DNA of 64,000 bases from Candidatus Paracaedimonas acanthamoebae (GCA_017307065.1 JAFKGL010000013.1:45487-109486), one strand, 5' to 3'; counted from the first letter of the stretch, positions 8,901 to 19,105 are shown. The notes: generated by a model not told the origin, from the letters alone. Translations and numbers: made by a program.

Positions 8901-9386
8901 ATGTTTGCAGTCATTAAGACAGGTGGAAAGCAGTATAAGGTCTCAAATGGAGACGTCGTTAAAGTTGAACGTTTGGAAGGGGAAGCAGGAGCAACTCTCC
9001 ATCTAAGTGATATTTTGATGCTCGGTGAAGAGAGCAAGATGACTGTTGGTGCACCTGTTGTGCAAGATGCTGCAGTTCGTGCGACCATCTTAGAGCAAGC
9101 ACGTGCCGACAAGATAATTGTTTTTAAAAAGCGTCGTCGCCAAGGGTATCGTCGTAAGGCGGGTCATCGCCAAGACCTAACTGTATTACGTATTGAAGAA
9201 GTGATTGCCTCTGGGGCGGGTTCACTCCCTAAATATACAGCTCCTAAAGGGAATGCTGTAAAATCACCATCTTCAGATGAAAAAGCACCAAAAGTTGATG
9301 CAGCACCAAAAGCAACGGCAAAAGCAAAACCAGCAGGTGAAGAAAAAGTTAAGAAAGCCTCTGTTAAAAAAGAGACAAAGAAGTAG
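8901..9386 (+). CDS. rplU: 50S ribosomal protein bL21 with long C-terminal tail
   Basis: Residues 1-103 are an ordinary bL21: [18 protein letters not shown] at the start, [11 protein letters not shown], and the RNA-binding [17 protein letters not shown] segment followed by LTVLRIEEV. About 56 further residues form a low-complexity Lys/Ala/Pro tail ([19 protein letters not shown]...), roughly half again the normal length. bL21 binds 23S rRNA domain I in the large subunit. The start is ATG 8901; the TTG six bases upstream is ignored. rpmA follows by 13 bp, the usual rplU-rpmA pair. Confidence 0.95.
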   Translation: MFAVIKTGGKQYKVSNGDVVKVERLEGEAGATLHLSDILMLGEESKMTVGAPVVQDAAVRATILEQARADKIIVFKKRRRQGYRRKAGHRQDLTVLRIEEVIASGAGSLPKYTAPKGNAVKSPSSDEKAPKVDAAPKATAKAKPAGEEKVKKASVKKETKK

Positions 9387-9399
9387 TAGGAGATTTTAA

Positions 9400-9654
9400 A
9401 TGGCACATAAAAAAGCTGGTGGTAGTTCTCGTAACGGACGCGACTCAGCAGGTCGTCGTTTGGGCGTCAAAAAATATGGTGGTGAATCTGTGATTTCAGG
9501 AAATATAATTGTTCGTCAAAGAGGAACAAAGTATCATCCTGGTAAAAATGTTGGAATTGGAACGGATCATACCCTTTTTGCGACAACTGAAGGTAAAGTG
9601 AAATTTTCTTCAGGGCTTAAAGGTCGTACTTACGTTTCAATTGTTACTCAATAA
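9400..9654 (+). CDS. rpmA: 50S ribosomal protein bL27
   Basis: An 84-residue protein of normal length starting [20 protein letters not shown], the universal bL27 N-terminus that reaches towards the peptidyl transferase centre. [17 protein letters not shown] core is present ([19 protein letters not shown]). It is preceded by a good AGGAG Shine-Dalgarno and followed by a terminator. Confidence 0.97.
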   Translation: MAHKKAGGSSRNGRDSAGRRLGVKKYGGESVISGNIIVRQRGTKYHPGKNVGIGTDHTLFATTEGKVKFSSGLKGRTYVSIVTQ

Positions 9655-9675
9655 TATATCTTCAAATAAAGATAA

Positions 9676-10743
<1,068 letters not shown>

Positions 10744-10803
10744 ATTCATTTTATTTAAGTAAATATTAGAGTATAATAAAAATATAGGGTGAGAAAATAG
10801 AAG

Positions 10804-11205
10804 ATGATGAAAATAAATTCAAAAATAACTACCCGTTCTCAAGTTTTTGATGCAGGTCTTATTTCTTTTATTAAGAATTTCTTAGAAGATCATAAAGTTG
10901 AAGATATTTCTATAATTGATCTTTTCAATAAATCTGTGATGTCTGATTATTTAATTATTGGAACAGGACGTTCTCAAAAACATGCAAGAATGAGCATTGA
11001 AATTTTGCACTTAGAACTTGCAAAACAAGGATATAAACAAATTGTTGTTGAAGGGTTGCCTAATAGTGAATGGGTACTTTTAGATGCAGGATCAGCCATA
11101 GTCCATCTTTTTACATCTGAAATGCGAGATTCTTATAATCTCGAGAAAATGTGGTCTAGCGATTTTAGGTCATCTCATCATCTAGAAGAAAAGGTGGGGG
11201 CTTAA
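10804..11205 (+). CDS. rsfS: Ribosomal silencing factor RsfS
   Basis: A 133-residue protein of the RsfS/Iojap family. It shows VEDISIIDLFNKSVMSDYLIIGTGRSQKH and, near the end, EGLPNSEWVLLDAGSAIVHLF, both diagnostic. It binds uL14 and prevents subunit joining when nutrients are scarce. ATG codons at 10804 and 10807 are both possible. It is downstream of obgE by 60 bp and probably in one unit with it. Confidence 0.94.
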   Translation: MMKINSKITTRSQVFDAGLISFIKNFLEDHKVEDISIIDLFNKSVMSDYLIIGTGRSQKHARMSIEILHLELAKQGYKQIVVEGLPNSEWVLLDAGSAIVHLFTSEMRDSYNLEKMWSSDFRSSHHLEEKVGA

Positions 11206-11210
11206 TTATA

Positions 11211-11510
11211 ATGAATGATTATGAGAACAATCTTAACCCTGAAGAGGCAAACTCTTCTGAAGAAAAAGGATATGTTGATACTGAAGGCAATGAAAAGTGC
11301 CAAAAAGAAAAACAATCACAAATAGCTTTTTTAAAAGAACGAGATGAAAAAAAAGAGTGTGCGAGATCTGCTTATCAAGCTTATATAAATAAAGTCACAG
11401 GATATATTACGGATCATGAAGCTGATTGTACAAGTGGGACAGCAACTTCTGCTTCTCAATGGGGAACGTGTTCAAATACACGCCTTGAAGTAACGGAAGA
11501 AGATGGCTGA
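11211..11510 (+). CDS. Hypothetical acidic 99-residue protein
   Basis: The frame opens five bases after the rsfS stop. The protein is acidic and hydrophilic, without signal peptide or membrane segment. It holds four cysteines (one in KCQKEK, one in KKECARSAY, one in ADCTSG, one in WGTCSN). I recognise no family. The last codons overlap, in another frame, a 28-codon frame (11503-11589) that runs into the RDD gene, so this may be the 5' part of a frameshifted gene. Confidence 0.5.
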   Translation: MNDYENNLNPEEANSSEEKGYVDTEGNEKCQKEKQSQIAFLKERDEKKECARSAYQAYINKVTGYITDHEADCTSGTATSASQWGTCSNTRLEVTEEDG

Positions 11511-11589
11511 TGAAGATTCACCCGGAGAAGCTGGAGCTGCAATTCCAGAAGAAGAAGTGGTGAAATTAATAAGGAGTCAAGAAAAGTGA
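11503..11589 (+). CDS. Possible 28-residue ORF linking orf99 to the RDD gene
   Basis: ATG 11503 opens MADEDSPGEAGAAIPEEE... and stops at TGA 11587-11589. It overlaps the end of the upstream ORF by 8 bases and the GTG start of the RDD gene (11586) by 4 bases, a pattern of translational coupling. It contains the AAGGAGT-type site (about 11570) used by the RDD gene. It may be a real leader peptide, or the displaced C-terminus of the upstream acidic protein. Confidence 0.3.
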   Translation: MADEDSPGEAGAAIPEEEVVKLIRSQEK

Positions 11590-12113
11590 ACAAATCTTTT
11601 GAAATTGATGAGCTCAGAAAAACTCCAGAAGTAAGATATATGTATGCAGGATTTTGGATTCGTGCAACAGGATGGGCTTTAGATACATTAATTTTAACTC
11701 TTGTTTTAACCCCTATTTTTATAAGTTTAATGGCTTTAACAAGCTATAATAATGAGATTTCAAGCCAAGCAAAGCAGGTTTCCGCATCTTTGCAAGCAGT
11801 CGCAAATTTTTCATTTATTTTTGTAGCTTATATTCTTCCTTTATTGCTTCAATGGTTATACTTTTCGCTGCAATATTCTTCAAAATATCAAGCAACTCTT
11901 GGCATGAGGGTATTTGGTCTTAGGATAATTTCAGAAACAGGAGGGGCTGTTAGCTTTAGTCGTGCGACAGGTCGATACTTTGCTTCCTTCTTATCTGGCG
12001 TAATTTTTTTCATTGGGCGACTTATTATGCCTTTCATGTCACGTAAACAAACCTTACATGACATTATGGCGGGCACTTACATTATTCGCAAAATAGAAAT
12101 CGAAAAGAAATAA
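11586..12113 (+). CDS. RDD family inner-membrane protein
   Basis: A 175-residue protein with three to four membrane segments. The RDD pattern is seen as GFWIRATGWALDTLIL (R...D at residues about 23-31) and, near the C-terminus, ATLGMRVFGLRII followed by ATGRYFASFLSG and KQTLHDIMAGTYII. RDD proteins have been linked to ion transport in some bacteria, but most are uncharacterised. The start is GTG 11586 with AAGGAGT 8-9 bases upstream. The gene is followed after 46 bp by rnpB. Confidence 0.8.
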   Translation: MNKSFEIDELRKTPEVRYMYAGFWIRATGWALDTLILTLVLTPIFISLMALTSYNNEISSQAKQVSASLQAVANFSFIFVAYILPLLLQWLYFSLQYSSKYQATLGMRVFGLRIISETGGAVSFSRATGRYFASFLSGVIFFIGRLIMPFMSRKQTLHDIMAGTYIIRKIEIEKK

Positions 12114-12159
12114 TCTGTTAGAGTTGAGAAATAAGAAGAAATTTGATAGAAATAAAATC

Positions 12160-12531
12160 AAACTCGAAGGTCGGATGATCGCTTCTAATAATTTTAGAGG
12201 AGGAAAGTCCGGGCTCCACGGAAAGAGGATGCTGGATAACGTCCAGCGAGGGTAACCTTAGGGAAAGTGCCACAGAAAATATACCGCTAGCCTTGGCTAG
12301 TAAGGGTGAAATGGTGCGGTAAGAGCGCACCGCGCCTCTGGTGACAGAGGTGGCAGGGTAAACCCCATCCGGAGCAAGACCAAATAGGGATGATAGTTAG
12401 GGAAACCTAAAGGCGCCTTTCCGCGTTATCATCCGGGTAGGTCGCGTGAAGCTTTTGGTAACAAAAGTTCCAGATGAATGATCATCCCTGGGAATCCCAG
12501 GACAGAACCCGGCTTATAGACCTTCGAGTTT
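12160..12531 (+). ncRNA. rnpB: RNase P RNA, bacterial type A
   Basis: The 5' end (AAACTCGAAGGTC, 12160) pairs with the 3' end (GACCTTCGAGTTT, ending 12531) to form P1. Universal blocks are present: GAGGAAAGTCCGGGCTCC, the CAGGGTAAACCCCATCCGG-type segment with ACAGAGGTGGCAGGG, and near the 3' end GACAGAACCCGGCTTATAGACC. This is the catalytic RNA that matures tRNA 5' ends. A TTGAGA (12124) and TAGAAA (12147) with 17-base spacing could be its promoter. A run of T follows the gene. Confidence 0.97.
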
Positions 12532-12583
12532 GCATTTTTTTTATTTAGAACCATGACACAAGAAGGCATAGCCTATAATTTGG

Positions 12584-13531
12584 ATGAGAACGATGAATCA
12601 ATCTTCTGTCTTCAAACCAACTTTTTCACCTCTTCGTATTGCGGATACTGTGGCGGTTGTTGCGCCTTCTTTTGGAGCCATTGAGGGCCTTCTTGAGAAA
12701 GCACGTTCTTTTTTATCTCAGTGGGGGTTGCGTATAAAAGTTCATTCTGATCTCTACGGGGATGATCTTCTTTATGCCAATACCGATGATAAACGGCTTC
12801 AATGCTTAATAGATGCGTTTTATGATGAAGAAGTTAAGGCTATTTGGTGTCTGCGTGGTGGGGCAGGCGCTAAACGTTTAATCCCTTTCCTTGAAAAATT
12901 GGAACGACCGCGTCATGAGAAATTATTTATTGGGTTAAGTGATATCACGGCTCTTCATCATTTTTTTCATCAAGCATGGGGATGGACCCCCATTCATGGA
13001 TGTACCTTAACTCAACTCGTCAAAGAAAACGCAAATCCTGCAATAATAAAAGAAATGCAGGATGTTCTTTTTGGGACACAATCAGAAGTCACTTTTAGGG
13101 ATTTAATACCTTTAAATCTTCAAGCTCAAGAACTCGAAAGCGTAACGGCTTCTCTAGTGGGAGGAAATTTAGCCGTTTTGCAATATAGCCTTGGAACAGA
13201 TTGGCAGCTTCAAACTAGTAATAAATTCTTATTATTAGAAGATGTAAATGAAAAACCTTATCGCATTGCTGAATATTTAGAGCATTTTAAACAAGCCAGA
13301 ATTTTAAAAGATCTTAAAGCTTTGCTTTTGGCAGATTTTACTTATGATCATCCTGAGCAAGATCAAAGTGCTCTCTTACAAGAAGTTTTCAAAAAATTTG
13401 CGACAGAAGTCCAATTCCCTATTTTCCGAATGACAGGTGTTGGCCATGGAAGCATCAGTCGACCTTTTAAAATTGGAGGAACAGCTATATTGAATGGGCA
13501 AGAACAAAAACTTACTTGTTCTTTTAGCTAA
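12584..13531 (+). CDS. ldcA: LD-carboxypeptidase (peptidase S66)
   Basis: A 315-residue cytosolic protein of normal S66 length. It shows VAVVAPSFG near the start, WCLRGGAGAKRLIPFL (about 88), the nucleophile motif GLSDITALHHFF (Ser about 113), the LLLEDVNEKPYRIAEYL acid site, and GVGHGSIS with the catalytic histidine near the C-terminus. LdcA removes D-Ala from murein tetrapeptides during recycling, a pathway also represented here by the AmiD-like amidase. MccF-type self-immunity peptidases share this fold and are the alternative. ATG codons at 12584 and 12593 are possible starts. Confidence 0.9.
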   Translation: MRTMNQSSVFKPTFSPLRIADTVAVVAPSFGAIEGLLEKARSFLSQWGLRIKVHSDLYGDDLLYANTDDKRLQCLIDAFYDEEVKAIWCLRGGAGAKRLIPFLEKLERPRHEKLFIGLSDITALHHFFHQAWGWTPIHGCTLTQLVKENANPAIIKEMQDVLFGTQSEVTFRDLIPLNLQAQELESVTASLVGGNLAVLQYSLGTDWQLQTSNKFLLLEDVNEKPYRIAEYLEHFKQARILKDLKALLLADFTYDHPEQDQSALLQEVFKKFATEVQFPIFRMTGVGHGSISRPFKIGGTAILNGQEQKLTCSFS

Positions 13532-13568
13532 ATAAATTTTTTACAGAAGCTGCTATTCATATAGAATT

Positions 13569-14066
13569 TTAAGCATCAAATCTCTTATCGGGATTTTCAA
13601 GTTTTAAGAGGAAGGCTTTGGTCTCAAGACCACCTGCAAATCCTGTTAATTTTCCATTTGTGCCGATCACCCTGTGGCAAGGAGCAATAATTGAAAGGGG
13701 ATTTTTTCCATTTGCAGCGCCCACGGCTCTTACAGCCTTAGGATTGCCAATTTGTTGGGCAATTTGTGCATAGCTACGTGTCTCACCAAAAGGGATTGTT
13801 AATAAAGCTTGCCAAACTTTCTTTTGAAATTCAGTGCCCACAAAATTAAGCTTTAGAGAAAATTTTTTTAATTTTCCTGTGAAATAGTCTTTTAATTGCT
13901 TTTCAGCATCAAGAAGGAAAGGATTATCTTTTTCTTCTATCTCTGACCTAAAAGAAACGCGACCAAGTGTATCATTTTCCCATAAAATTCCAGTAAGACC
14001 TTTATCACTTGAAATTAATTTTAATATACCAACTGGTGAGGGCATAGTTTTATAAACATAGGTCAT
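13569..14066 (-). CDS. ogt: Methylated-DNA--protein-cysteine methyltransferase
   Basis: A 165-residue Ogt-type suicide repair enzyme. The active-site motif IAPCHRVIG is present (Cys about 131), preceded by the helix-turn-helix region FQKKVWQALLTIPFGETRSYAQIA and KAVRAVGAANGKNP. It removes O6-alkyl groups from guanine. The start is at ATG 14066. It converges with ldcA and lies 150 bp downstream of rppH. Confidence 0.95.
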   Translation of the reverse strand: MTYVYKTMPSPVGILKLISSDKGLTGILWENDTLGRVSFRSEIEEKDNPFLLDAEKQLKDYFTGKLKKFSLKLNFVGTEFQKKVWQALLTIPFGETRSYAQIAQQIGNPKAVRAVGAANGKNPLSIIAPCHRVIGTNGKLTGFAGGLETKAFLLKLENPDKRFDA

Positions 14067-14217
14067 GATGAAACTCCTTGTTAGAAGAGGAAATCCAGGG
14101 AAAATGAGGTAAATCTATACATCTATAATTATTATAACTAAGAATTTAAATTTTTCAATTTTGTATTTTTAAGAATTTTTTCTAAAGAATAGACTATTGG
14201 GAGTTAAATAAGAATTA

Positions 14218-14712
14218 TTATTCATCTTTAGCTGAAACAGCTAGCAGACGAAATTCGTCTATTAATGCCTGATATGTTTTTCGTTTAAATGAGATTGCAA
14301 GAGCAGGTAATTCTTTAATACTAATCCACTTCCAGTCACAAAATTCTGGGTGCTCAGTTGCTACATTAATTTCAGTATCTTTCCCGAGGAAACGCATCAA
14401 GAACCATTTTTGGCGTTGACCGCGATAATTTCCATTCCATAATTTTCCCATGAGATACGGAGGGAAGTCATAGCTATGCCAAACCTCAGATTCTGCTAAA
14501 ACTTGAGCATTATTTGTTCCTATTTCTTCTTTTAATTCACGAAAAGCTGCAATTTCAGGTGTCTCTCCGTCATCAATGCCTCCTTGAGGCATTTGCCAAG
14601 ATTTTTTTGCGGGGAGAATACGCCTTGCGATAAAAACTTGATTTTCTTTATTTAAAAGTATAACTCCAACCCCATTACGATAGGGTGGAAGCACCTTTTT
14701 AGAATGCTTCAT
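14218..14712 (-). CDS. rppH: RNA pyrophosphohydrolase RppH (Nudix)
   Basis: A 164-residue protein beginning with the typical YRNGVGVILLNKENQVFIARR strand. The Nudix box is G-GIDDGETPEIAAFRELKEEIG (residues about 42-65), with the REL-EE-G catalytic core intact. RppH converts the 5' triphosphate of RNA to monophosphate to start decay. It lies immediately downstream of ctpA, a common alphaproteobacterial order (ctpA-rppH). Confidence 0.94.
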   Translation of the reverse strand: MKHSKKVLPPYRNGVGVILLNKENQVFIARRILPAKKSWQMPQGGIDDGETPEIAAFRELKEEIGTNNAQVLAESEVWHSYDFPPYLMGKLWNGNYRGQRQKWFLMRFLGKDTEINVATEHPEFCDWKWISIKELPALAISFKRKTYQALIDEFRLLAVSAKDE

Positions 14713-14769
14713 TTACTTTTTCTTTCTCTCTCAATTAAAACATTGTCGTTTTAAATTGAACTAAACCTC

Positions 14770-16158
14770 TTATTTACCTTTCTTAAGCTGATCAATATAT
14801 TTTCCCGGTTGAAGTTTCTCATAAATGCTCATTGCTTTTAAGAGAATGAATGCTTGCTTAAGTTGGTAATCAAGAACGTCTTTTAAAATATTTTCTTCTT
14901 TTTTTATCTTTCCTTCGCCTTTTTGAGTTGCGGGAGGCGTAGAGTTGAATTTATCGGAAATAATAGCCGGTAAAGCACCAATAAGGTTATTTTCCCTTAA
15001 GTGCTTATCATCATTCACCATTTTGAGATCTACATGCTGATCAATTTTAATATCTGGATCAATGCCATTTTTTTGAATTGTTTTACCTGAAGGGGTGTAA
15101 TAAAGAGCCACAGTAAGCTTAATAGCGCCTTTATTTGTAAGTGGGATGATGCTTTGCACAGACCCTTTTCCGAACGATTTTGTTCCCACAATGACAGCTC
15201 TTTTGTTATCTTGAAGGGCTGCAGCAACAATCTCGGCAGCAGAAGCTGTTCCACTATTAATCAGAATCATTAAAGGCGAATTCCCGGTGAAATCACCAGG
15301 ATTTGCACTAAAATGAAGCTCTTTTTTAGGATCTTTTCCCCGAATAGAAACAATCTTTCCGCCATTCAGAAAAACATCGCTTACGGAAACAGCTTCATCC
15401 AGTAAACCACCACTATTATTACGTAAATCGAGAATATATCCTGTGAGGTCTTTCTTATCTATTTTTCTTTTAATTTCTCGAATGGCTTTTAAAAGTTCTT
15501 TAGTTGTTTCTTGGTTAAAAGTCGAAATACGAATATAAGCGATATTATCCTCAATCCGCCATTTGATAGGACGAGTATTGATGATTTCTCTTTCTAAAGT
15601 AAGTTCAAAAGGAGCTAATTTTTCACGTTTTATTGAAACTGTAACCTCAGTGCCAGGAGCACCACGTAGTTTTTCAGCGGCTTCAAGAGATTTCATTTGG
15701 TAAGTCGCCTCTTTATTGACGGCAATAATCTGATCACCGGGCAACACACCTGCCTTTTGAGCGGGGGAGTCATCAAGAGCAGAGATGACATGAATGATAC
15801 CATCTTCCATGACCATTTCGATCCCAAGGCCACCATAATGACCTTGTGTTTGCTTCTTAATATTTTCATATTTTGCGGGTTCAAGATAAGCTGAATAAGG
15901 ATCTAAGGAAGATAAAACCCCATTTAAAGCACCTTCTAAGAGTTTTGTATCATCAACTTTTTCAATATATTCTCTCTTCACACGATCGGTCACATAGCTA
16001 TAAAAGAGGGCAGCTTCCTTAGTTGATAAAGACGGAGGAGTTGTACTTATTTTGTCTTTATCTTTAGCGCTACATCCCGTAACCAGAATAGTAAAAGAAA
16101 AAAACAAACAGGACCACAATTTACTAAAATGAAATCTATGAAAAATATAAGCTGACAT
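14770..16158 (-). CDS. ctpA: Carboxy-terminal processing protease (S41), lipoprotein
   Basis: A 462-residue S41 peptidase. It begins with a signal sequence and a lipobox (ILVTGC, Cys about 29), so it should be anchored as a periplasmic lipoprotein. A PDZ domain follows (YGGLGIEMVMEDGIIHVIS...). The catalytic Ser is in NSGTASAAE and the Lys in KSFGKGSVQ, both intact. CtpA trims periplasmic substrates. It precedes rppH and follows gpmI on the minus strand. A 15-bp direct repeat lies in its leader (about 16171-16200). Confidence 0.95.
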   Translation of the reverse strand: MSAYIFHRFHFSKLWSCLFFSFTILVTGCSAKDKDKISTTPPSLSTKEAALFYSYVTDRVKREYIEKVDDTKLLEGALNGVLSSLDPYSAYLEPAKYENIKKQTQGHYGGLGIEMVMEDGIIHVISALDDSPAQKAGVLPGDQIIAVNKEATYQMKSLEAAEKLRGAPGTEVTVSIKREKLAPFELTLEREIINTRPIKWRIEDNIAYIRISTFNQETTKELLKAIREIKRKIDKKDLTGYILDLRNNSGGLLDEAVSVSDVFLNGGKIVSIRGKDPKKELHFSANPGDFTGNSPLMILINSGTASAAEIVAAALQDNKRAVIVGTKSFGKGSVQSIIPLTNKGAIKLTVALYYTPSGKTIQKNGIDPDIKIDQHVDLKMVNDDKHLRENNLIGALPAIISDKFNSTPPATQKGEGKIKKEENILKDVLDYQLKQAFILLKAMSIYEKLQPGKYIDQLKKGK

Positions 16159-16170
16159 AATTTCCCTTCA

Positions 16171-16200
16171 ATTCTAACTCACTCTATTCTAACTCACTCT
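16171..16200. repeat. 15-bp direct repeat, two copies
   Basis: ATTCTAACTCACTCT occurs twice in tandem in the spacer between ctpA and gpmI. It lies just upstream of the ctpA start on the minus strand. It may be a slippage product with no role. Confidence 0.7.
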
Positions 16201-16247
16201 ATTGTCTATAGTTTATAACAATCGTTGTTTTTATAACATAGAATAAA

Positions 16248-17786
16248 CTAAAGATTCTTTAATAAGGATTTTCCTGTCATTTCAGATGGTTTAGGTAACC
16301 CAAGTATTTCCAATATTGTTGGGGCTATATCAGATAGTTTTCCATCTGATAAGGAAGCTTTAGAGAGAGTATTGTTGATACACACAAAAGGCACTGGATT
16401 CATTGTATGAGCTGTATGCGCTTCTTTTGAAGTTTCATCATAAACTTGTTCAGCATTTCCGTGATCTGCGGTGATCAGAAGAGTTCCATTAAGAGGTAAT
16501 AGAGCTTTTTCAATTTCTCCTAGGCATTCATCAACACATTCCACCGCTTGAATCGAAGCATTAAGATCTCCTGAGTGGCCAACCATATCAGTATTGGCAT
16601 AGTTTACAACAACCAGATCATAAGGTGTTTTATGGAGGGCTGAAATAAGTTCTTGTGTTACTTGTTTTGCAGACATCTCTGGTTGTAAATCATATGTGGC
16701 AACCTTTGGAGAAGGTATAAGGATGCGATCTTCTCGAGGGAAAGGTGATTCTTGACCTCCATTGAAAAAGAAGGTGACATGCGCATATTTTTCTGTTTCA
16801 GCGATGCGCAATTGTTTAAGGCCAGCATTCGCAATGACTTCGCCCAAACTATGATGAATCTCAATAGCAGGAAAGAGCGCAGGGCTGTAATGTGTTAAAA
16901 GCTCAGAATATTCAACAAGCCCGAGAATGGAGGAGAATTGAATAATTTCCTCTCTCTGAAAATCTTGAAAGTCTGGGAGGGCAAGAGCACTTAGAGTTTG
17001 ACGAACTCGATCGGCACGGAAATTTGCAATGAACAATCCATCTCCATTTTGCATGCCTTTATAGCCTTGTAAAAGGGCAGGAGGAATAAACTCATCGGTA
17101 ATTTTAGAGGTATAATTTTCCTGAATATAAGCAAGAGGATCACTGAAGATAGGTCCTTGGGCTTTGGTCATAACTCGATAGGCTTTTTCAACGCGATCCC
17201 ACCGCTTATCCCGATCCATCCCAAAATATCGGCCTCCTATTGTTGCAATTTTAATAGAGGGAAGAAGGCTTATTTCACTCATTAAATGTTTTAAATATTC
17301 TTTTCCTGAAGTAGGAGGGGTATCACGTCCATCAAGGAAAAGATGCAAGTAAACGGTTAATCCTTCATTTGAAAAATTCTTTGCAAGAGCTATAATATGA
17401 TTTTGGTGTGAATGAACGCCTCCTGGAGACAAAAGGCCTAAAAGGTGAATGACACCTGTTCCTTCTTTTACTTTTTTAGTGAAATTTTGAAATTCTGGGA
17501 GGGGTATAATTTCATTATTTTTAAGAGCAGCATCGATGCGAGGCAGATCTTGCATGATGATACGCCCCCCACCAATATTCATATGTCCAACTTCAGAGTT
17601 TCCCATTTGCCCTTCAGGAAGTCCAACGTCAAGAGCTGAGGCTTCAAGGAGAGAGTGCGGATAATTTTTTAGAAAACGATCAAAGTTGGGCGTTTTTGCT
17701 TGGGCAATCGCGTTATGATTTAGTTCTTCACGATGTCCCCAACCGTCTAGGATGCATAAAATGACAGGGGAATGATTATCTTTCAT
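16248..17786 (-). CDS. gpmI: 2,3-bisphosphoglycerate-independent phosphoglycerate mutase
   Basis: A 512-residue alkaline-phosphatase-fold enzyme that interconverts 3- and 2-phosphoglycerate using two Mn2+ ions. It shows the first metal site LDGWGHREE, the phosphorylated serine in GQMGNSEVGHMNIG (Ser about 62), GGVHSHQNH, FLDGRDTPPTSG, and the second metal cluster ANTDMVGHSG and ITADHGNAEQ. Length and motifs are normal. It lies between nusB and ctpA in a leftward row. Confidence 0.97.
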   Translation of the reverse strand: MKDNHSPVILCILDGWGHREELNHNAIAQAKTPNFDRFLKNYPHSLLEASALDVGLPEGQMGNSEVGHMNIGGGRIIMQDLPRIDAALKNNEIIPLPEFQNFTKKVKEGTGVIHLLGLLSPGGVHSHQNHIIALAKNFSNEGLTVYLHLFLDGRDTPPTSGKEYLKHLMSEISLLPSIKIATIGGRYFGMDRDKRWDRVEKAYRVMTKAQGPIFSDPLAYIQENYTSKITDEFIPPALLQGYKGMQNGDGLFIANFRADRVRQTLSALALPDFQDFQREEIIQFSSILGLVEYSELLTHYSPALFPAIEIHHSLGEVIANAGLKQLRIAETEKYAHVTFFFNGGQESPFPREDRILIPSPKVATYDLQPEMSAKQVTQELISALHKTPYDLVVVNYANTDMVGHSGDLNASIQAVECVDECLGEIEKALLPLNGTLLITADHGNAEQVYDETSKEAHTAHTMNPVPFVCINNTLSKASLSDGKLSDIAPTILEILGLPKPSEMTGKSLLKNL

Positions 17787-17831
17787 TTAAAACTCCATAT
17801 CCTTGTGTTTTAAAGCATTTTTTAAATGATA

Positions 17832-18305
17832 TTATTTTTTAGGTTTTGAAAGTGAATATCCTAAATGTTTTGCAACTTTATCAAGATAACTATTAACAAA
17901 TCCTGGTTCTTTACCTTCGAAAAATCCATGAGTAATATCAACATATTCTGAGATAATAACGGGGGCAGGGACTGTTGTTAACCGTCCTAAAAACTCAGCT
18001 GTAGCAATTTGTAAAATAGCTTTTAAAATTGATTCAAGACGTTCTAGAGACCATTCTTGACTAAGATTTGCAAGGATGAGGTCCATGATATCCTGGCGTC
18101 TCTCATAAGACGTTGTGATAAGTTTTCTGAATAAAGAAACATCTACACTGACAGGGTAATCACCTGAATTAAAGCGATGAAAGATAAATTCCTCTATGAC
18201 AGCAGGACCTGTTTGATCTGTCTCCGAAATTTGATAAAGAGCTTGAACAGCCGCAAGCCTCGCAGCGCGACTTTTTTCAAAATGATTACGATGATGTTGT
18301 GTCAT
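17832..18305 (-). CDS. nusB: Transcription antitermination factor NusB
   Basis: A 157-residue all-helical protein. SRAARLAAVQALYQI near the N-terminus and the C-terminal LTTVPAPVIISEYVDITHGFF..EPGFVNSYLDKVA are the NusB signatures (E-x-V-x-I-x-F variants and GFVNxxLDK). With NusE it binds boxA of rRNA leaders. The usual ribH partner is not upstream; there is a 329-bp spacer instead. Confidence 0.93.
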   Translation of the reverse strand: MTQHHRNHFEKSRAARLAAVQALYQISETDQTGPAVIEEFIFHRFNSGDYPVSVDVSLFRKLITTSYERRQDIMDLILANLSQEWSLERLESILKAILQIATAEFLGRLTTVPAPVIISEYVDITHGFFEGKEPGFVNSYLDKVAKHLGYSLSKPKK

Positions 18306-18634
18306 TCTTCATTTGCAAAGATTATTGGTTAAAAAACATTAATGCCGATAGATGGAAAGAAAGGCAAGCATTCTCTGAAAATGTTGAAGATTTATTATAA
18401 AAAAATTCCCAGAGATTTAAATTTCTGGGAATATTTTGGCTTATATGAAGTAAACATGTTGCTAAATAATCAATCTGAAACCTTTAGAGAAAGTGAATAT
18501 TGTTCTTAAATTTTATATTTAAGATAGGGTCCACGAAGCTCTCCCTTTGTCTTATTATTTTTTATCACTGACAAGATCTTTATAGGTAAGAAAGATTAAT
18601 AAAGAGTAAAAAATAAGGGATTGATTACTATAAA
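18306..18634. other. Intergenic spacer between dps and nusB
   Basis: 329 bp without a gene. It contains the leftward terminator described at 18397-18432. The rest is AT-rich and shows no further structure that I can support; a nusB promoter (leftward) probably lies in 18310-18395. Confidence 0.6.
18397..18432 (-). terminator. Rho-independent terminator downstream of dps
   Basis: ATTCCCAGA and TCTGGGAAT pair around an AT-rich loop (18405-18432). On the minus strand the stem is followed by a run of seven T. It would stop leftward transcripts, about 200 bases after the dps stop. Confidence 0.7.
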
Positions 18635-19105
18635 TTACAAATGACTTCTTAGTATCCAGGCTGTTTTTTCATGATTTCTGAGGCGTCCAATAAAGAAATC
18701 AATTGTTCCTTCGTCATCACTGGATTCAAGTTCTTTTAGAATTACCCGAAGCTCTGCAATAATTTTTTCATGATCATTTAAAAGAGTAGTCACCATAATT
18801 TCAGGTGTCTTAAGATCTTCATTCTCACTTAACGTCGTAAGCTTTAAAAACTCGTGAAAAGTCGCGGGAGTTTTTTCTTCTAACATCCGAATTCGTTCAG
18901 CAATTTCATCAATTGCCTCTGAGAGAGTCTCATATTGATTTCCAAAAAGCTCATGCAGCATCGAGAAATTAGGGCTTATCACATTCCAATGGCAATTCTG
19001 CGTTTTAAGGGAAAGTAGATAAGTATTTGCAAGCAATATTTTCAAATGTTCTATAGATTTTAAACGACTTGAATTCTCTAATGTGATCATCTTTTTCTCC
19101 TTCAA
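18635..19105 (-). CDS. dps: Dps-like ferritin-family protein
   Basis: A 156-residue (or 151, if the second ATG is used) four-helix ferritin-like protein. LLANTYLLSLKTQNCHWNVISPNFSMLHELFGNQYETLSEAIDEIAERIR carries the Dps ferroxidase residues (H in CHWN, D/E in IDEIAERI) shared between subunits. The later EKTAWILRS matches the C-terminal helix. Dps shells store iron and protect DNA from peroxide. The N-terminus is short with few lysines, so DNA binding is uncertain. Confidence 0.88.
   Translation of the reverse strand: MKEKKMITLENSSRLKSIEHLKILLANTYLLSLKTQNCHWNVISPNFSMLHELFGNQYETLSEAIDEIAERIRMLEEKTPATFHEFLKLTTLSENEDLKTPEIMVTTLLNDHEKIIAELRVILKELESSDDEGTIDFFIGRLRNHEKTAWILRSHL

Noticed and set aside
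12118..12330. Minus-strand open frame over the 5' half of rnpB
   Set aside because: It lies within the conserved RNase P RNA.
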